From contig LT599017.1 of the NCBI GenBank assembly GCA_900079765.1, positions 1,428,278-1,492,277 on the forward strand: a stretch of 64,000 nucleotides of DNA, given 5' to 3'. The notes beneath the pieces are model-generated. The model was not told the origin of the DNA. It ran no database searches and worked only from the letters and a program-made list of their open reading frames with translations. Each line of letters begins with the position of its first letter. Within the stretch, counting starts at the first letter, position 1. This document shows positions 55,814 to 64,000 of this stretch, in pieces. The translations under genes were made by a program, and so were the position numbers. Source of the stretch: an uncultured Eubacteriales bacterium. Its GTDB lineage: Bacteria > Bacillota > Clostridia > Oscillospirales > Oscillospiraceae.

Positions 55814-56702
55814 CCTCTTTACTACCCAGGAGGAACGGGACGACGCCAAGCTGGAACGGGTAATAGACCTGCCTCTGAGTGAAATTCACGACTTTCCCAA
55901 TCATCCGTTCAAGGTGAGAATGGATGAGGATATGGTAGAAATGGCCGAGAGCGTCAAAAAATACGGTGTCTTGGTTCCCGGCCTTGTGCGTCCCAGGGAC
56001 GGCGGCTATGAAATGGTCGCGGGACATCGCCGTAAAATGGCAAGCGGGCTGGCCGAGCGCGGCACAATGCCCTGCCTCATTCGCAATTTAACGGATGATG
56101 AAGCCGTCATTATTATGGTTGACAGCAATTTGCAGCGTGAAAAAATCCTGCCATCCGAAAAAGCCCTTGCCTACAAAATGAAGCTGGAGGCCATGAAACG
56201 GCAGGGACAGCGCACGGATTTAACTTCATCTCCAGTGGATATGAAGTTAAAGGGCAAACAATCTCTTGCTGTTATTGGCGAAACCTCCGGCGATAGCCAG
56301 GCTACCGTTCACCGCTACATTCGCTTAACAGAGCTTATCCCACAGGTGCTCGACATGGTGGACGCGGGGAAAATCGCCATGCGCCCCGCCGTGGAGCTGT
56401 CTTATCTGCCACCGGAGCAGCAGCATACCCTTTTGGAGGAAATGACCGCAGAGGAAAGAACCCCTTCCCATATTCAAGCCATGAAAATGCGGAAGTTTTC
56501 AGAGGAAGGGCGGCTTGGCGAGGATGTCATCCACTCCATCATGCAGGAGGAAAAGCCAAATCAAGTGGAGCAATTCAAAATGCCGCGCGATAAAATCAGC
56601 AAGTTTTTTCCCGTGGGGACGCCCGCGCAGAAAATTGAGGACACCATTATCAAGGCGCTGGAGCTTTGGCGGCAAAGAGAACGCAACCGTGACGCGCGAT
56701 GA
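55773..56702 (+). CDS. parB: ParB/Spo0J-like partition protein
   Basis: From ATG 55773 the protein is 309 residues. The ParB N-terminal domain shows LPLSEIHDFPNHPFKV, then GVLVPGLVRPRDGGYEMVAG and the box HRRKMASGL. A central HTH (AVIGETSGDSQATVHRYIRL) and an acidic C-terminus follow. ATG follows AAGGAGGTGCTGG. It is coupled with parA and typical of the conjugative-element module. Confidence 0.9.
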   Translation: MAKELKLNLPPADDLFTTQEERDDAKLERVIDLPLSEIHDFPNHPFKVRMDEDMVEMAESVKKYGVLVPGLVRPRDGGYEMVAGHRRKMASGLAERGTMPCLIRNLTDDEAVIIMVDSNLQREKILPSEKALAYKMKLEAMKRQGQRTDLTSSPVDMKLKGKQSLAVIGETSGDSQATVHRYIRLTELIPQVLDMVDAGKIAMRPAVELSYLPPEQQHTLLEEMTAEERTPSHIQAMKMRKFSEEGRLGEDVIHSIMQEEKPNQVEQFKMPRDKISKFFPVGTPAQKIEDTIIKALELWRQRERNRDAR

Positions 56703-56898
56703 ACCTTTCCCGCCAAGGGGATAGTAGGTCTTTGCCCAAACTGTGGCATTGCCGCGTTCCCCCTCCCTGCACCCACCCCCTCTATTAATCCACAAGCAAG
56801 AATATTAACCCACAATCATCAACAGGGATAGCGGTTTGTTGTCCCTGTTTACATAGAGGGCATTTGCCCTCTTGATTTTTTGAGAGGAGGAAACACCT

Positions 56899-57162
56899 GT
56901 GAGAAAGCTGTCCAAATATAAAGTCTGCGGCGAGGTTGATTCTACTGTGACCGGCAAACTGCTCTACCTCATTCTCGACGAGCTTGCCGATAAAAACGGC
57001 GAAATAATTATCCCACAGAGAAAAATCAGTGCCGCGCTGCACATTTCCAAAGGCGCTGTGAGCCGCAATCTTCGCCGTCTGCGGGAGGGCGGCTATATTG
57101 ATGTGGTTGCGCAGTATCACAGCGATGGTGGCAGAGCCGCCAACAAATATCGAATCAGATAA
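56899..57162 (+). CDS. Winged-helix DNA-binding protein
   Basis: The 87-residue protein reads as a winged helix: KLLYLILDELADKNGEIIIP, RKISAALHISKGAVSRNLRR and a beta wing (GGYIDVVAQYHSDGGRAANKYRI). GTG 56899 follows GAGGAGGAAACACCT. It resembles regulators next to parAB in Clostridia conjugative elements. The 196 bases before it hold only short pyrimidine-rich spacer. Confidence 0.75.
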   Translation: MRKLSKYKVCGEVDSTVTGKLLYLILDELADKNGEIIIPQRKISAALHISKGAVSRNLRRLREGGYIDVVAQYHSDGGRAANKYRIR

Positions 57163-57177
57163 AGGAGCGTGTTTTTC

Positions 57178-58065
57178 ATGGATAACAGAAAATTTGCGGC
57201 AACACTTTACAATTTTATAAAAGAGAACGACCCGCACGATTATTATACAAACACCTCGGCAGAGGACGCTATTGCGGAGCTGGAAAGCTACCTTTCCGAC
57301 CTGGAGATGGTCAATGAAACCATTAAGGACATAGAGGAAATTGCAGATTCCTTTGACGATCATGAGGTTTATGTTACCGAGGTCAAGCCGCTTTTGAAAT
57401 GCTTGCTTGAGATCCGCGAAAAGCTGGAGGCCGAGCAGAGCAGGCGTATGGTGGCCGATACCGGCTACGAGGTCAAGCAATCCATCCGCATTGGCAATAG
57501 CGAGATTCTGATGGCAGAAAACCCCAAAGCGGAGGACGGCAATTTCTATATGAAAGCCGAGTACACCGAAAACGGCTTTATCGGCGAATACTCTCAGGTT
57601 GTCGTTGATTCCGACTACCTTGAAATAATGTGGGAATTCGCAAAGAGTCTGCACGGGCAGATCGAAAAGGTTGCATCCGAAATCGGCAAAGCGGCGTATC
57701 AGTCTGAGCCCATTACCGCCAGGGAGTGCCATCCCAACGATTATAGGCAGGGCATTGTCGGCAAGGTGGTGGCAATCAAGGCCGAGGCTTTGCGCCCGGA
57801 ATACCGACGCGGGGATATGCAGCTTGTTTTGGTAGACGGCGGCAATGGTGCAAATGCCGACGCGCGCGGTAACGCCGTTTTCTGTACCCATCTGAACAAC
57901 GGAAGCCGCACCCGTTTTGAACGCTACGATGTGCAAGGCGAGATAAAAGAACTGCCCGCGTGGGCGGCGGAGCATCTGGACGCTATCCGTGCCGAGCGTG
58001 AGGCCGCAAAACGACCCGCCCCGCCCACCAAAGCCCGAAAATCGAAAGACAGAGAAGCGCGGTAA
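57178..58065 (+). CDS. Conjugative-element protein of unknown function
   Basis: This 295-residue acidic protein (DNRKFAATLYNFIKENDPHD..., then AEDGNFYMKAEYTENGFIGE and a basic C-terminal tail RPAPPTKARKSKDREAR) has no motif that I recognise. It has no signal or membrane segment. ATG 57178 follows AAAGGAGCG. Proteins of this kind are common in Clostridia mobile elements between parB and the PAPS-reductase gene. Confidence 0.55.
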   Translation: MDNRKFAATLYNFIKENDPHDYYTNTSAEDAIAELESYLSDLEMVNETIKDIEEIADSFDDHEVYVTEVKPLLKCLLEIREKLEAEQSRRMVADTGYEVKQSIRIGNSEILMAENPKAEDGNFYMKAEYTENGFIGEYSQVVVDSDYLEIMWEFAKSLHGQIEKVASEIGKAAYQSEPITARECHPNDYRQGIVGKVVAIKAEALRPEYRRGDMQLVLVDGGNGANADARGNAVFCTHLNNGSRTRFERYDVQGEIKELPAWAAEHLDAIRAEREAAKRPAPPTKARKSKDREAR

Positions 58066-58067
58066 TC

Positions 58068-58922
58068 ATGCTTGTAGAGCAAACCCTGTTTGGCGTGGTT
58101 GACAAGGTTCAAATAGCCGTCGAGCGCATCAAATGTTTTGAGCCGCCTGACGGCTATTTCCTTGCCTTTTCGGGCGGCAAGGACAGCCAGTGTATTTACC
58201 ATCTTGCCAAAGAAGCAGACGTGAAATTTGACGCTCATTTTCACATGACCTCGGTTGACCCGCCGGAGGTCATTTCTTTTGTCAAAACGCATTATCCCGA
58301 GGTGATTTTGGATCAGCCACCCGAAAGTATGTGGCGGCTGATTGAGAGAAAGAAAATCCCGCCAACCCGTAAAATCCGTTACTGCTGTGGGATTTACAAG
58401 GAGCGCGGCGGCATGGGCAGAACAGTGATTACAGGTGTTCGTTGGGATGAAAGCGCACGGCGCAAAAATACCCGTGCCATGTTGGAGCTAAACGCCTATT
58501 CTAAGCGAAAAGTCATGCTCAATAATGATAACGATGAGGCCCGCAGGCTGTTTGAAAGCTGCCAGCTTAAAGGCAAGCACATCCTAAACCCGATTGTTGA
58601 CTGGCTCACTGAGGATGTGTGGGAATACCTGAATGGCAACGGTATTCCGCATTGCTGTTTGTATGATGAGGGCTTCCACCGCATTGGCTGCATCGGCTGC
58701 CCCATGTCCCGTGAAAAAGGGATGCTGCGGGAGTTTGAGAGATGGCCAAAATACTATGCCGCCTATCTCCGGGCTTTTGATCGTATGCTGGTTGCCCGCA
58801 GAGAATCGGGGCTTGACTGTTCGTTTTGGCCGGATGCCCAGGCTGTTGTGGACTGGTGGATTTACGGCAGAAAAAAGATTGAGTGGGAGCCTGATCAATA
58901 TGAAATCGAGTTGTTGTTATAA
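58068..58922 (+). CDS. PAPS-reductase family protein (DndC-like fold)
   Basis: The 284-residue protein has the PP-loop motif FLAFSGGKDSQCIYHLAK (residues about 31-48), Cys pair in IRYCCGIYKE and a C-terminal CIGCPMSREKG, arranged as in the phosphoadenosine-phosphosulfate reductase superfamily. Relatives include CysH and DndC, the phosphorothioate-modification enzyme. No other dnd genes are nearby; in Clostridia such genes are standard cargo of conjugative elements with unproven function. ATG 58068 lies two bases after the previous stop. Confidence 0.8.
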   Translation: MLVEQTLFGVVDKVQIAVERIKCFEPPDGYFLAFSGGKDSQCIYHLAKEADVKFDAHFHMTSVDPPEVISFVKTHYPEVILDQPPESMWRLIERKKIPPTRKIRYCCGIYKERGGMGRTVITGVRWDESARRKNTRAMLELNAYSKRKVMLNNDNDEARRLFESCQLKGKHILNPIVDWLTEDVWEYLNGNGIPHCCLYDEGFHRIGCIGCPMSREKGMLREFERWPKYYAAYLRAFDRMLVARRESGLDCSFWPDAQAVVDWWIYGRKKIEWEPDQYEIELLL

Positions 58923-58975
58923 AGACCCTGGGTATCTGTGGCGCAACAACATCAATTTTGCAAGGAGGAAACGAA

Positions 58976-59185
58976 ATGCCATATGAATTATTACCCTCAC
59001 AAGAGGATAAGCTGCTGTTTTTCAACCTGGAGGGCGAAGCAGCCGAGCGTTACGGCTCTATCGGCTATCTTCGGGCAGATTTCGGCAGAGATGGACGCGG
59101 TTTTTGGACGACATGGTTTGACCAGCAGCCCAACTTGAAAACGCCTGTTTTTTGTAGCTTGTATGGCATTTTCCAAAGCGTTTGA
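58976..59185 (+). pseudogene. Truncated MPYELLPSQ-type mobile-element gene
   Basis: From ATG 58976 (AAGGAGGAAACG upstream) the frame encodes PYELLPSQEDKLLFFNLEGE, then GYLRADFGRDGRGFWTTWFD and QPNLKTPVF. From memory, homologs in mobile elements are about 200 residues. Here the homology ends at about 59147, and the last 12 codons to the stop at 59185 are read antisense from a histidine-kinase remnant. So a deletion or insertion fused the two. Confidence 0.7.
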
Positions 59186-59664
59186 CAAGAGTGAGCAAAG
59201 TTCTGTATCGCTAAAGGGAAGCAAATCAGGCAGTTTCGCATCCACCGTCAGCATGGTTGACCCTTGTTTCGCTTTCGTAGCAAAAGCGGATAAAATCAGG
59301 TTGACGGTTTCGTTTTCGCAAAAGCATGTGGGCGTGATGGTATCCATGTCGGACTGGGCAGTTCGTAGTACTCTTTAATCCCCTCTATGTGTTCTTTGGA
59401 GGCCAACCCTTGCAAATGGGCAAAATAGTGGCGCATATCGTGCCGATAAGCTGCGGCGTTCTGCTGCAGCTGCCGCAGAGATGCAAACTCTGTCTGTGCC
59501 AATCTAAACTGTGCATCCAACATATTCTTTTCTCTTTGAAGACTTGCCTGCTTTTGCGTCTCAGCGTAGAACCCAAAGGCAAACCGAATACGGTGAAATA
59601 AGCACTGTAAATATCCATGTGCAAACTCGGTAGTCGAAGCACGCTCCACGAAGCGGGCATTCAT
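59148..59664 (-). pseudogene. Remnant of a third GHKL histidine kinase, frameshifted
   Basis: On the minus strand one frame reads QREKNMLDAQFRLAQTEF and YRHDMRHYFAHLQGLASKEH (coiled coil and phosphoacceptor region), up to KEYYE near 59365. A second frame continues with ITPTCFCENETVNLILSAFA and LLSNALENAIQATK (the N box) until the junction at about 59147. One lost base near 59360 explains the shift. The membrane part upstream and the end of the ATPase domain are missing. It matches the kinases of cassettes 1 and 2 in type. Confidence 0.8.
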
Positions 59665-59751
59665 TCACGACAACGGGATGAATGCCCACTTTTGCTTGCG
59701 TGCTTCTCAAATCGGAAGTATACTAAAAGACAACTGATCGGAGGTGCGGAC

Positions 59752-59973
59752 GTGGACGATATGAGCGCCGTAAAGGCTGTCGCACCGTGGGGCATCAGCG
59801 CCAGGATGATTAATTATCACTGCGTAGACAGGCGCATTCTCGGCGCTCAAAAGGTCGGCGCAACCTGGATCATTCCAAAGGACGCGCCAAGGCCCGAGGA
59901 TAGACGGAAAAAGGGAAACCGAAAAAATAGCGGCCCGGGAGGTCACGGCGATGCCCAAACAAAAGATATTTAA
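59752..59973 (+). CDS. Small excisionase-like HTH protein
   Basis: From GTG 59752 (GGAGG seven bases upstream) the protein is 73 residues: SAVKAVAPWGISARMINYHC, DRRILGAQKVGATWIIPKDA and the tail PRPEDRRKKGNRK. This is the MerR/excisionase-like small HTH type of Clostridia. The last 23 bases overlap the MalT-like regulator gene, which suggests that the two are a functional pair. An ATG at 59761 is a possible alternative start. Confidence 0.75.
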   Translation: MDDMSAVKAVAPWGISARMINYHCVDRRILGAQKVGATWIIPKDAPRPEDRRKKGNRKNSGPGGHGDAQTKDI

Positions 59974-62434
59974 CGCCAGAGCCCTCTATTTTCCTGAAAA
60001 ACTTCGTAAGCGGATGTCACAGATTACGGAATATCCCTGCACGATCATCGAGGCCCCCATGGGTTACGGCAAGACGACAGCAGTGCGGGAATACCTTGTG
60101 AATACGGCATGCCGCGTTTTGTGGCAAAAGGTTTTCAGCGAATCGGTTTCCGGCTTCTGGCTGGCATTCTGCCGGCAGTTTCGGGAACTGGACGCTCTGC
60201 GGGCGGAGTATTTGCGACAGCTCGGCTTTCCGGGCGACGGCACGACGAAAGAAAAAGCGCTTGAGCTCATTGTGGACGCACTGCCGTCCTCCGGCGTTAT
60301 TTGGGTAATCGACGATTATCATCTGGCGGACTGCCCCGAGGTGGCGTACTTCATCGAATACCTGCTTTGGAACGAACTGCCCGACCTCCATATTGTTCTG
60401 ACCGCGCGTTACGCACACTTTATAAATCTGGATGAGCTTGCGCTTAAGGGGTATGTGAACCATATCCGAAAGGACGCCCTTGAACTGACGCAGGCGGATA
60501 TCGTCTCCTATTATCGCCTCTGCGGACTGTCCCCCAAAGACAATGAGGTGCGCCGGCTTTACGCCTACACCGAGGGCTGGATCAGCGCGCTGTACCTTTT
60601 AATGCTCAGCTATCAGGCGGAGGGGGCCTTTACAACACCGCCCAATATCACCGCGCTGATGGAAAAAACAGTGTATGCCCCTCTCTCCGACGAAATTAAG
60701 AATTTTTTGATGACCGTCTGTCTTTTTGACGCATTTACGCTCGAGCAGGCGGCACATATGTGGCAAAAGGGCGGCAGTGAGAAGCTGATGGAGGAGATTA
60801 CAGGCGCAAACGCCTTTATCGCCTGGGACGGGCGGAGCGGCGCCTATCAGACGCACCGGATTTTCGCGGAATTTCTCAGAGGCCTTTTTGAGCAGAAGCC
60901 GCCTGCGGAAAAACAGCGCCTGTACGGGCGGGCTGCGGCGTGGTACCGGCAAACCGGGGACTGTATTCCGGCTATGGCTTATTACGAGCTTGCGCAGGAT
61001 TTTGAAGGCCTGCTGACGGTGCTGGAGCTGGACCAGGGACACAGCCTTCACAATGAGCACAAGGAAAAGCTCATTGCGTATATGGAAGCTTGCCCCGATA
61101 CCCTTCGTCAAACGCACCCGGTGGCCCTACTAGTCTACGCCATATGCCTGTTTTCGTACAACGAGACGGAGCTGTTTGGCGCTACCTGCGCGGAACTGTC
61201 CGGCATCTTGAGCGGCGGCGCACTGGACGAGGAAACGGCGCGGGCGCTTTCTGGAGAATTTGAGGTCCTGCTGAGCTTCGGCGAGTATAACGATATTGAG
61301 AAAATGGTTGCGCACTATCACCGGGCGGCGGAGCTGCTCGACCGGCCGACCGAGTTCATGGATACCCGCGGCGGCTGGACCTTCGGCTCGCCCTCCGTGC
61401 TGTATATGTTCCACCGCGCATCCGGGCAGCTGGACAAAGAGGTGGCGCTCCTCAGGGAGGGCATGGTTCTCTACGACCATTTCGCCAAAGGCCATGGCCG
61501 GGGCGCGGAGCTTGTCATGGAGGCGGAGCGGGACTATCTGTGCGGCGATTTCAGCAGCGCGGACATCGCCGTACATAAGGCCCTGCATCTGGCGGGCGGC
61601 AGCAAGCAGGAGGATATTCTTCTGTGCGCGGTGTTTCTTCAGGCGCGGCTGGCCTTTTGCAAGGGAGATTACGCCCTTGCGGCATACAGCTTAAACAATC
61701 TGCGTGAGGAGCTTGAGCGCGGCGGCTGGTACAATCTCATGCATACGATGGAGCTTTGCGATGCCTGGATCGCACTCAATCTGGGCAGGACACAGGAGCT
61801 TCCCCAGTGGATTGCGGAGGGAGACTTTTTCTCCAGTCGTCTGTATTTCCCCGCCATGGGGGTATTTCATATCGTCTACGGCCGGGTGCTGCTGGCGCGC
61901 GGGGACTACGCTAAGCTGCTGGGAAGCATGGACGGCTTTCTTGAAACCGCATCCGTCTTCCCGAATGTGCTCAGCCAAATCTATGCCCTCATCCACGCGG
62001 CGGCGGCAAGCGAGAAGCTGCATCGGCGGGACGACGCGCTCTGCCGGTTGCGAGAGGCGCTCTCCCTGGCCCTGCCGGACGGACTTTTGATGCCCTTTGT
62101 GGAAAACGCCGATCTGCTTAAGCCTGTTTTGGAGGCGCTTTCGCACGAAGGAACGTATCGGGAGGCCGCGCGGTCCATCTTGAAGCTGTATCTGCCCTAC
62201 CGGCAGGCGGCGGAGCAGATCACGCGGGAATATTTCACGGAAAAACGTCCCGAGCTGACCGAGCGCGAGGCGGAAATTGCCAGTCTTGTGGCGCAGGGGC
62301 TTTCCAACGGCGAGATCGGCGCAAAGCTTTTTATCACGCAAAACACCGTCAAAACCCTGATGAAGCGCATTTTTGAAAAGCTCGGCATCAACTCGCGCAC
62401 TATGCTGCGGCAGTATGTGCAGGCGCGGGAATAA
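59951..62434 (+). CDS. MalT/LuxR-type large ATP-dependent regulator
   Basis: The 827-residue protein has an N-terminal STAND ATPase (Walker A APMGYGKTTAVREY; Walker B-like GVIWVIDDYHLADCPEVAY), a winged helix, a tetratricopeptide-like middle (residues about 330-740) and a C-terminal LuxR HTH (LTEREAEIASLVAQGLSNGE ... NTVKTLMKRIFEKL). This is the domain plan of MalT-type activators that bind an inducer with ATP. ATG 59951 lies inside the preceding HTH gene. Its likely targets are the downstream DUF2442 and surface-protein genes. Confidence 0.92.
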   Translation: MPKQKIFNARALYFPEKLRKRMSQITEYPCTIIEAPMGYGKTTAVREYLVNTACRVLWQKVFSESVSGFWLAFCRQFRELDALRAEYLRQLGFPGDGTTKEKALELIVDALPSSGVIWVIDDYHLADCPEVAYFIEYLLWNELPDLHIVLTARYAHFINLDELALKGYVNHIRKDALELTQADIVSYYRLCGLSPKDNEVRRLYAYTEGWISALYLLMLSYQAEGAFTTPPNITALMEKTVYAPLSDEIKNFLMTVCLFDAFTLEQAAHMWQKGGSEKLMEEITGANAFIAWDGRSGAYQTHRIFAEFLRGLFEQKPPAEKQRLYGRAAAWYRQTGDCIPAMAYYELAQDFEGLLTVLELDQGHSLHNEHKEKLIAYMEACPDTLRQTHPVALLVYAICLFSYNETELFGATCAELSGILSGGALDEETARALSGEFEVLLSFGEYNDIEKMVAHYHRAAELLDRPTEFMDTRGGWTFGSPSVLYMFHRASGQLDKEVALLREGMVLYDHFAKGHGRGAELVMEAERDYLCGDFSSADIAVHKALHLAGGSKQEDILLCAVFLQARLAFCKGDYALAAYSLNNLREELERGGWYNLMHTMELCDAWIALNLGRTQELPQWIAEGDFFSSRLYFPAMGVFHIVYGRVLLARGDYAKLLGSMDGFLETASVFPNVLSQIYALIHAAAASEKLHRRDDALCRLREALSLALPDGLLMPFVENADLLKPVLEALSHEGTYREAARSILKLYLPYRQAAEQITREYFTEKRPELTEREAEIASLVAQGLSNGEIGAKLFITQNTVKTLMKRIFEKLGINSRTMLRQYVQARE

Positions 62435-62539
62435 GGCTTTTGTCACCCGCCCTTGTCACCCGCCGGGTGACAGACAAGAGTAAAAATCCACTGTACAATA
62501 AAAGTACGGTGGATTTTTTATGTCATGGAGGTGATTGAT

Positions 62540-62770
62540 GTGAGTCAGATAACCAAGGTCGTTCCAAAGGAGGACTACTGCCTGGACATTATTTTGGACA
62601 ACGGCAGCAGTATTCAGCTCAGCCTGGAAAGCAGGCTTGAAACCATACGGTTCGGCATGCTCGCGGACGCGGAGCTATTTCGGAAGGCTACCACCAACGG
62701 CATCTGCATTAGTTGGGAGGGAAAAGTTGAAATTTCCCTCACCGAGGCGTTCCAGCTGGCGCAAAAATAG
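62540..62770 (+). CDS. DUF2442 family protein
   Basis: The 76-residue protein (SQITKVVPKEDYCLDIILDN, then SLESRLETIRFGMLADAELF) fits DUF2442, a small family often found with toxin-antitoxin or regulator genes. GTG 62540 has GGAGG eight bases upstream; an ATG at 62525 overlaps that site and is less likely. It lies between the MalT-like regulator and a surface-protein gene in the same direction. Function unknown. Confidence 0.7.
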   Translation: MSQITKVVPKEDYCLDIILDNGSSIQLSLESRLETIRFGMLADAELFRKATTNGICISWEGKVEISLTEAFQLAQK

Positions 62771-62796
62771 AAATGAATTAGAGGAGGAGAAGGTAA

Positions 62797-64000
62797 ATGA
62801 AAATAGGAAAAAAACTTTTAAGCGTTGCTCTGGCCGCGTGCATGGTGCTGACCATGCTGCCGACGGCGGCGTTTGCATACACAAGCGGCCCTATCGGAAA
62901 TGGCAATACGTTTGTTCTGCACACTACGGCTAAGCTGTCTGGCAACACCACAGTGTCTAACTACACCATCGGAAGCAATTCAGTGCAATGGGCTAATAAT
63001 GATTCGGCACAGGCGATTTTCACCGCCTGGTATCCGACTTATGGCAACCTGGATAGTAACATAGGCGTACAGAGTCTGAATGTGTCCAATTCACCAAAGC
63101 CCGACCTGATGATGGCGCTCCCCGTGACGGGCACGAGGACGGGTGGAGTGACACTCCAATTCAAGCACGTGATGCACCGATTGGTGGTAAACCTCTCGAA
63201 GGATGGTAGCGTTCCGGATGACTTAAACGACGCTACAATTGCCCTGAAAAATATGGATGGCGGTGCCAGCGTCGACTTCAAGCACGGCACGGTGGTTGGC
63301 TCCTATCTCGGCGAGGCCTACCCTGCCAGGGCGAATGGCGCGGCTATTATCATCGCCCCTCAAACCCTTCAGGTGGGAAGCGACTGGATTGAGGTCACAA
63401 TAGGCACCGACTATTCCCAAACCTTTCAGGTTCCCGCCGGCTCAACAAATTTCATAAGCGGCGAGCAGACAATCCTTAACCTCCAATTGCAATCGGACGG
63501 TATTATCTTTCTCGGCCAGAGCGTTATGCCGTGGGATGCAAATGGAGATGGGAGCGAAGATATTTCCACGGTCGCGCTGGATATAGCAAGCGTCCCGGCA
63601 CTTACCGCCCCGACCAATCCGGGATGGGCCAATTCAACCCCCGGCATAGCAAAATGGGATGCGGTCGATAACGCTTCCGGCTACACCGTACAGCTGTTTA
63701 AGAATAATTCGCTGGTTGACACAAGCGACGCAGGCACAGCTTTGGAATATAACTTTACCAGCAAAATCGCTGAGAACGGCAACGGGGACTATATATTCAA
63801 CGTTTATGCCAGAGGCAACGGAACAACATTGCCTGATAGCCCGTTGTCCGGCTACAGTGCGAGGTATGTCTATGTCAAGCCCGACCAAGACCAAGCCGCG
63901 GTGGATGCGTTCAAATTGCAGCTGGAAGGAATAACGTGGACGACGAAGGAAAATACGCGGCAGACTATTGAAGACGATATTGACCCGAAGCTCACTAATC
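62797..64000 (+). CDS. Third secreted surface protein with fimbrillin-like region, 5' part
   Basis: From ATG 62797 (GAGGAGGAGAAGG upstream) about 401 codons are open to the window edge. A signal peptide (GKKLLSVALAACMVLTMLPTAAFA) resembles those of the two SLH proteins. Residues about 30-220 resemble the fimbrillin (Mfa-like) fold of Bacteroidetes: AIFTAWYPTYG, DLMMALPV, LQFKHVMHRLVVNL and GSYLGEAYPARANG. A fibronectin-like module follows (WDAVDNASGYTVQLFKNN). The C-terminus, possibly SLH, is outside the window. Confidence 0.8.
   Translation, partial: MKIGKKLLSVALAACMVLTMLPTAAFAYTSGPIGNGNTFVLHTTAKLSGNTTVSNYTIGSNSVQWANNDSAQAIFTAWYPTYGNLDSNIGVQSLNVSNSPKPDLMMALPVTGTRTGGVTLQFKHVMHRLVVNLSKDGSVPDDLNDATIALKNMDGGASVDFKHGTVVGSYLGEAYPARANGAAIIIAPQTLQVGSDWIEVTIGTDYSQTFQVPAGSTNFISGEQTILNLQLQSDGIIFLGQSVMPWDANGDGSEDISTVALDIASVPALTAPTNPGWANSTPGIAKWDAVDNASGYTVQLFKNNSLVDTSDAGTALEYNFTSKIAENGNGDYIFNVYARGNGTTLPDSPLSGYSARYVYVKPDQDQAAVDAFKLQLEGITWTTKENTRQTIEDDIDPKLTN

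Larger units (their letters stand above)
54478..59147. mobile_element. Fragment of an integrative conjugative element (partition module)
   Basis: Genes here (two small proteins, ParA, ParB, a winged-helix protein, a 295-residue unknown, a PAPS-reductase family enzyme and an MPYELLPSQ-type protein) have the order typical of Tn1549/CTn-like elements of gut Clostridia. No relaxase, VirD4, VirB4 or integrase is present, and the last gene is cut at about 59147. So this is a remnant or an inserted piece of the element. Limits are approximate. Confidence 0.65.

Overview
The window looks like a chromosomal segment of a GC-rich, probably spore-forming Clostridia (Oscillospiraceae-type: Flavonifractor, Intestinimonas or Oscillibacter-like). 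The reasons are the yvcK-whiA-dnaE order, DUF4364 and CD1871A-type genes, an exosporium-like collagen gene, a Clostridia-style serine recombinase with a DUF6870-like neighbour, and strong AGGAGG ribosome binding sites. The species is inferred, not proven.

Layout. (1) 0-10.6 kb is core genome: yvcK end, whiA, dnaE, cls, several membrane proteins, and a TlpA / CD1871A / 4Fe-4S redox operon that contains a 49-residue gene in its own frame. (2) 10.6-20.5 kb holds a collagen-like, BclA-type spore-surface gene cut in two. Its 3' part lies at 10684-11238 and its 5' part at 19943-20494. Between them is an 8.7 kb segment with a large serine recombinase at one edge and glutamate synthase (gltB, gltD) as cargo. 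A 12-bp direct repeat flanks the segment, and joining at that repeat restores one open frame of 364 codons. (3) 20.9-31.7 kb is ordinary genome: a calcium-type P-ATPase, a glycosyltransferase, YjbR, YaaA, a type IIG-like adenine methylase, GyrI/AraC/GNAT genes, YoaP-like and DUF3788. (4) 31.7-36.4 kb is AT-richer accessory DNA: an AIPR defence gene, a 3' fragment of a tRNA-Ser(CGA) typical of an integration scar, two paralogous HTH genes (the second with an in-frame stop), and a cluster of hairpins and short repeats.

(5) 36.4-54.3 kb contains two copies of one cassette: LytTR response regulator, GHKL histidine kinase, a 73-residue Cys-rich protein (here called CWYC), and a giant secreted SLH-anchored surface protein. 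The first copy also has a secreted metallophosphoesterase. The two regulator genes share nearly the same promoter (TCGACA-N17-TAAAAT), and candidate LytTR binding sites with 21-22 bp periodicity lie in the first copy. The two SLH genes end in a 1190-bp near-identical direct repeat. (6) 54.4-59.15 kb is a fragment of an integrative conjugative element (ParA, ParB, winged helix, PAPS-reductase family) whose last gene is cut off and joined to the remains of a third GHKL kinase. (7) 59.7-64.0 kb carries a small HTH protein overlapping a MalT/LuxR-type regulator, a DUF2442 protein, and the start of a third secreted surface protein with a fimbrillin-like region, open at the window edge.

The two most interesting items are the recombinase-interrupted spore-surface gene, which resembles the sigK/skin and spsM developmental rearrangements, and the duplicated LytTR-GHKL-CWYC-SLH cassettes, which look like a dedicated signalling system for surface-protein display. 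All functional statements rest on reading the sequence and on memory of protein families; no database search was run.
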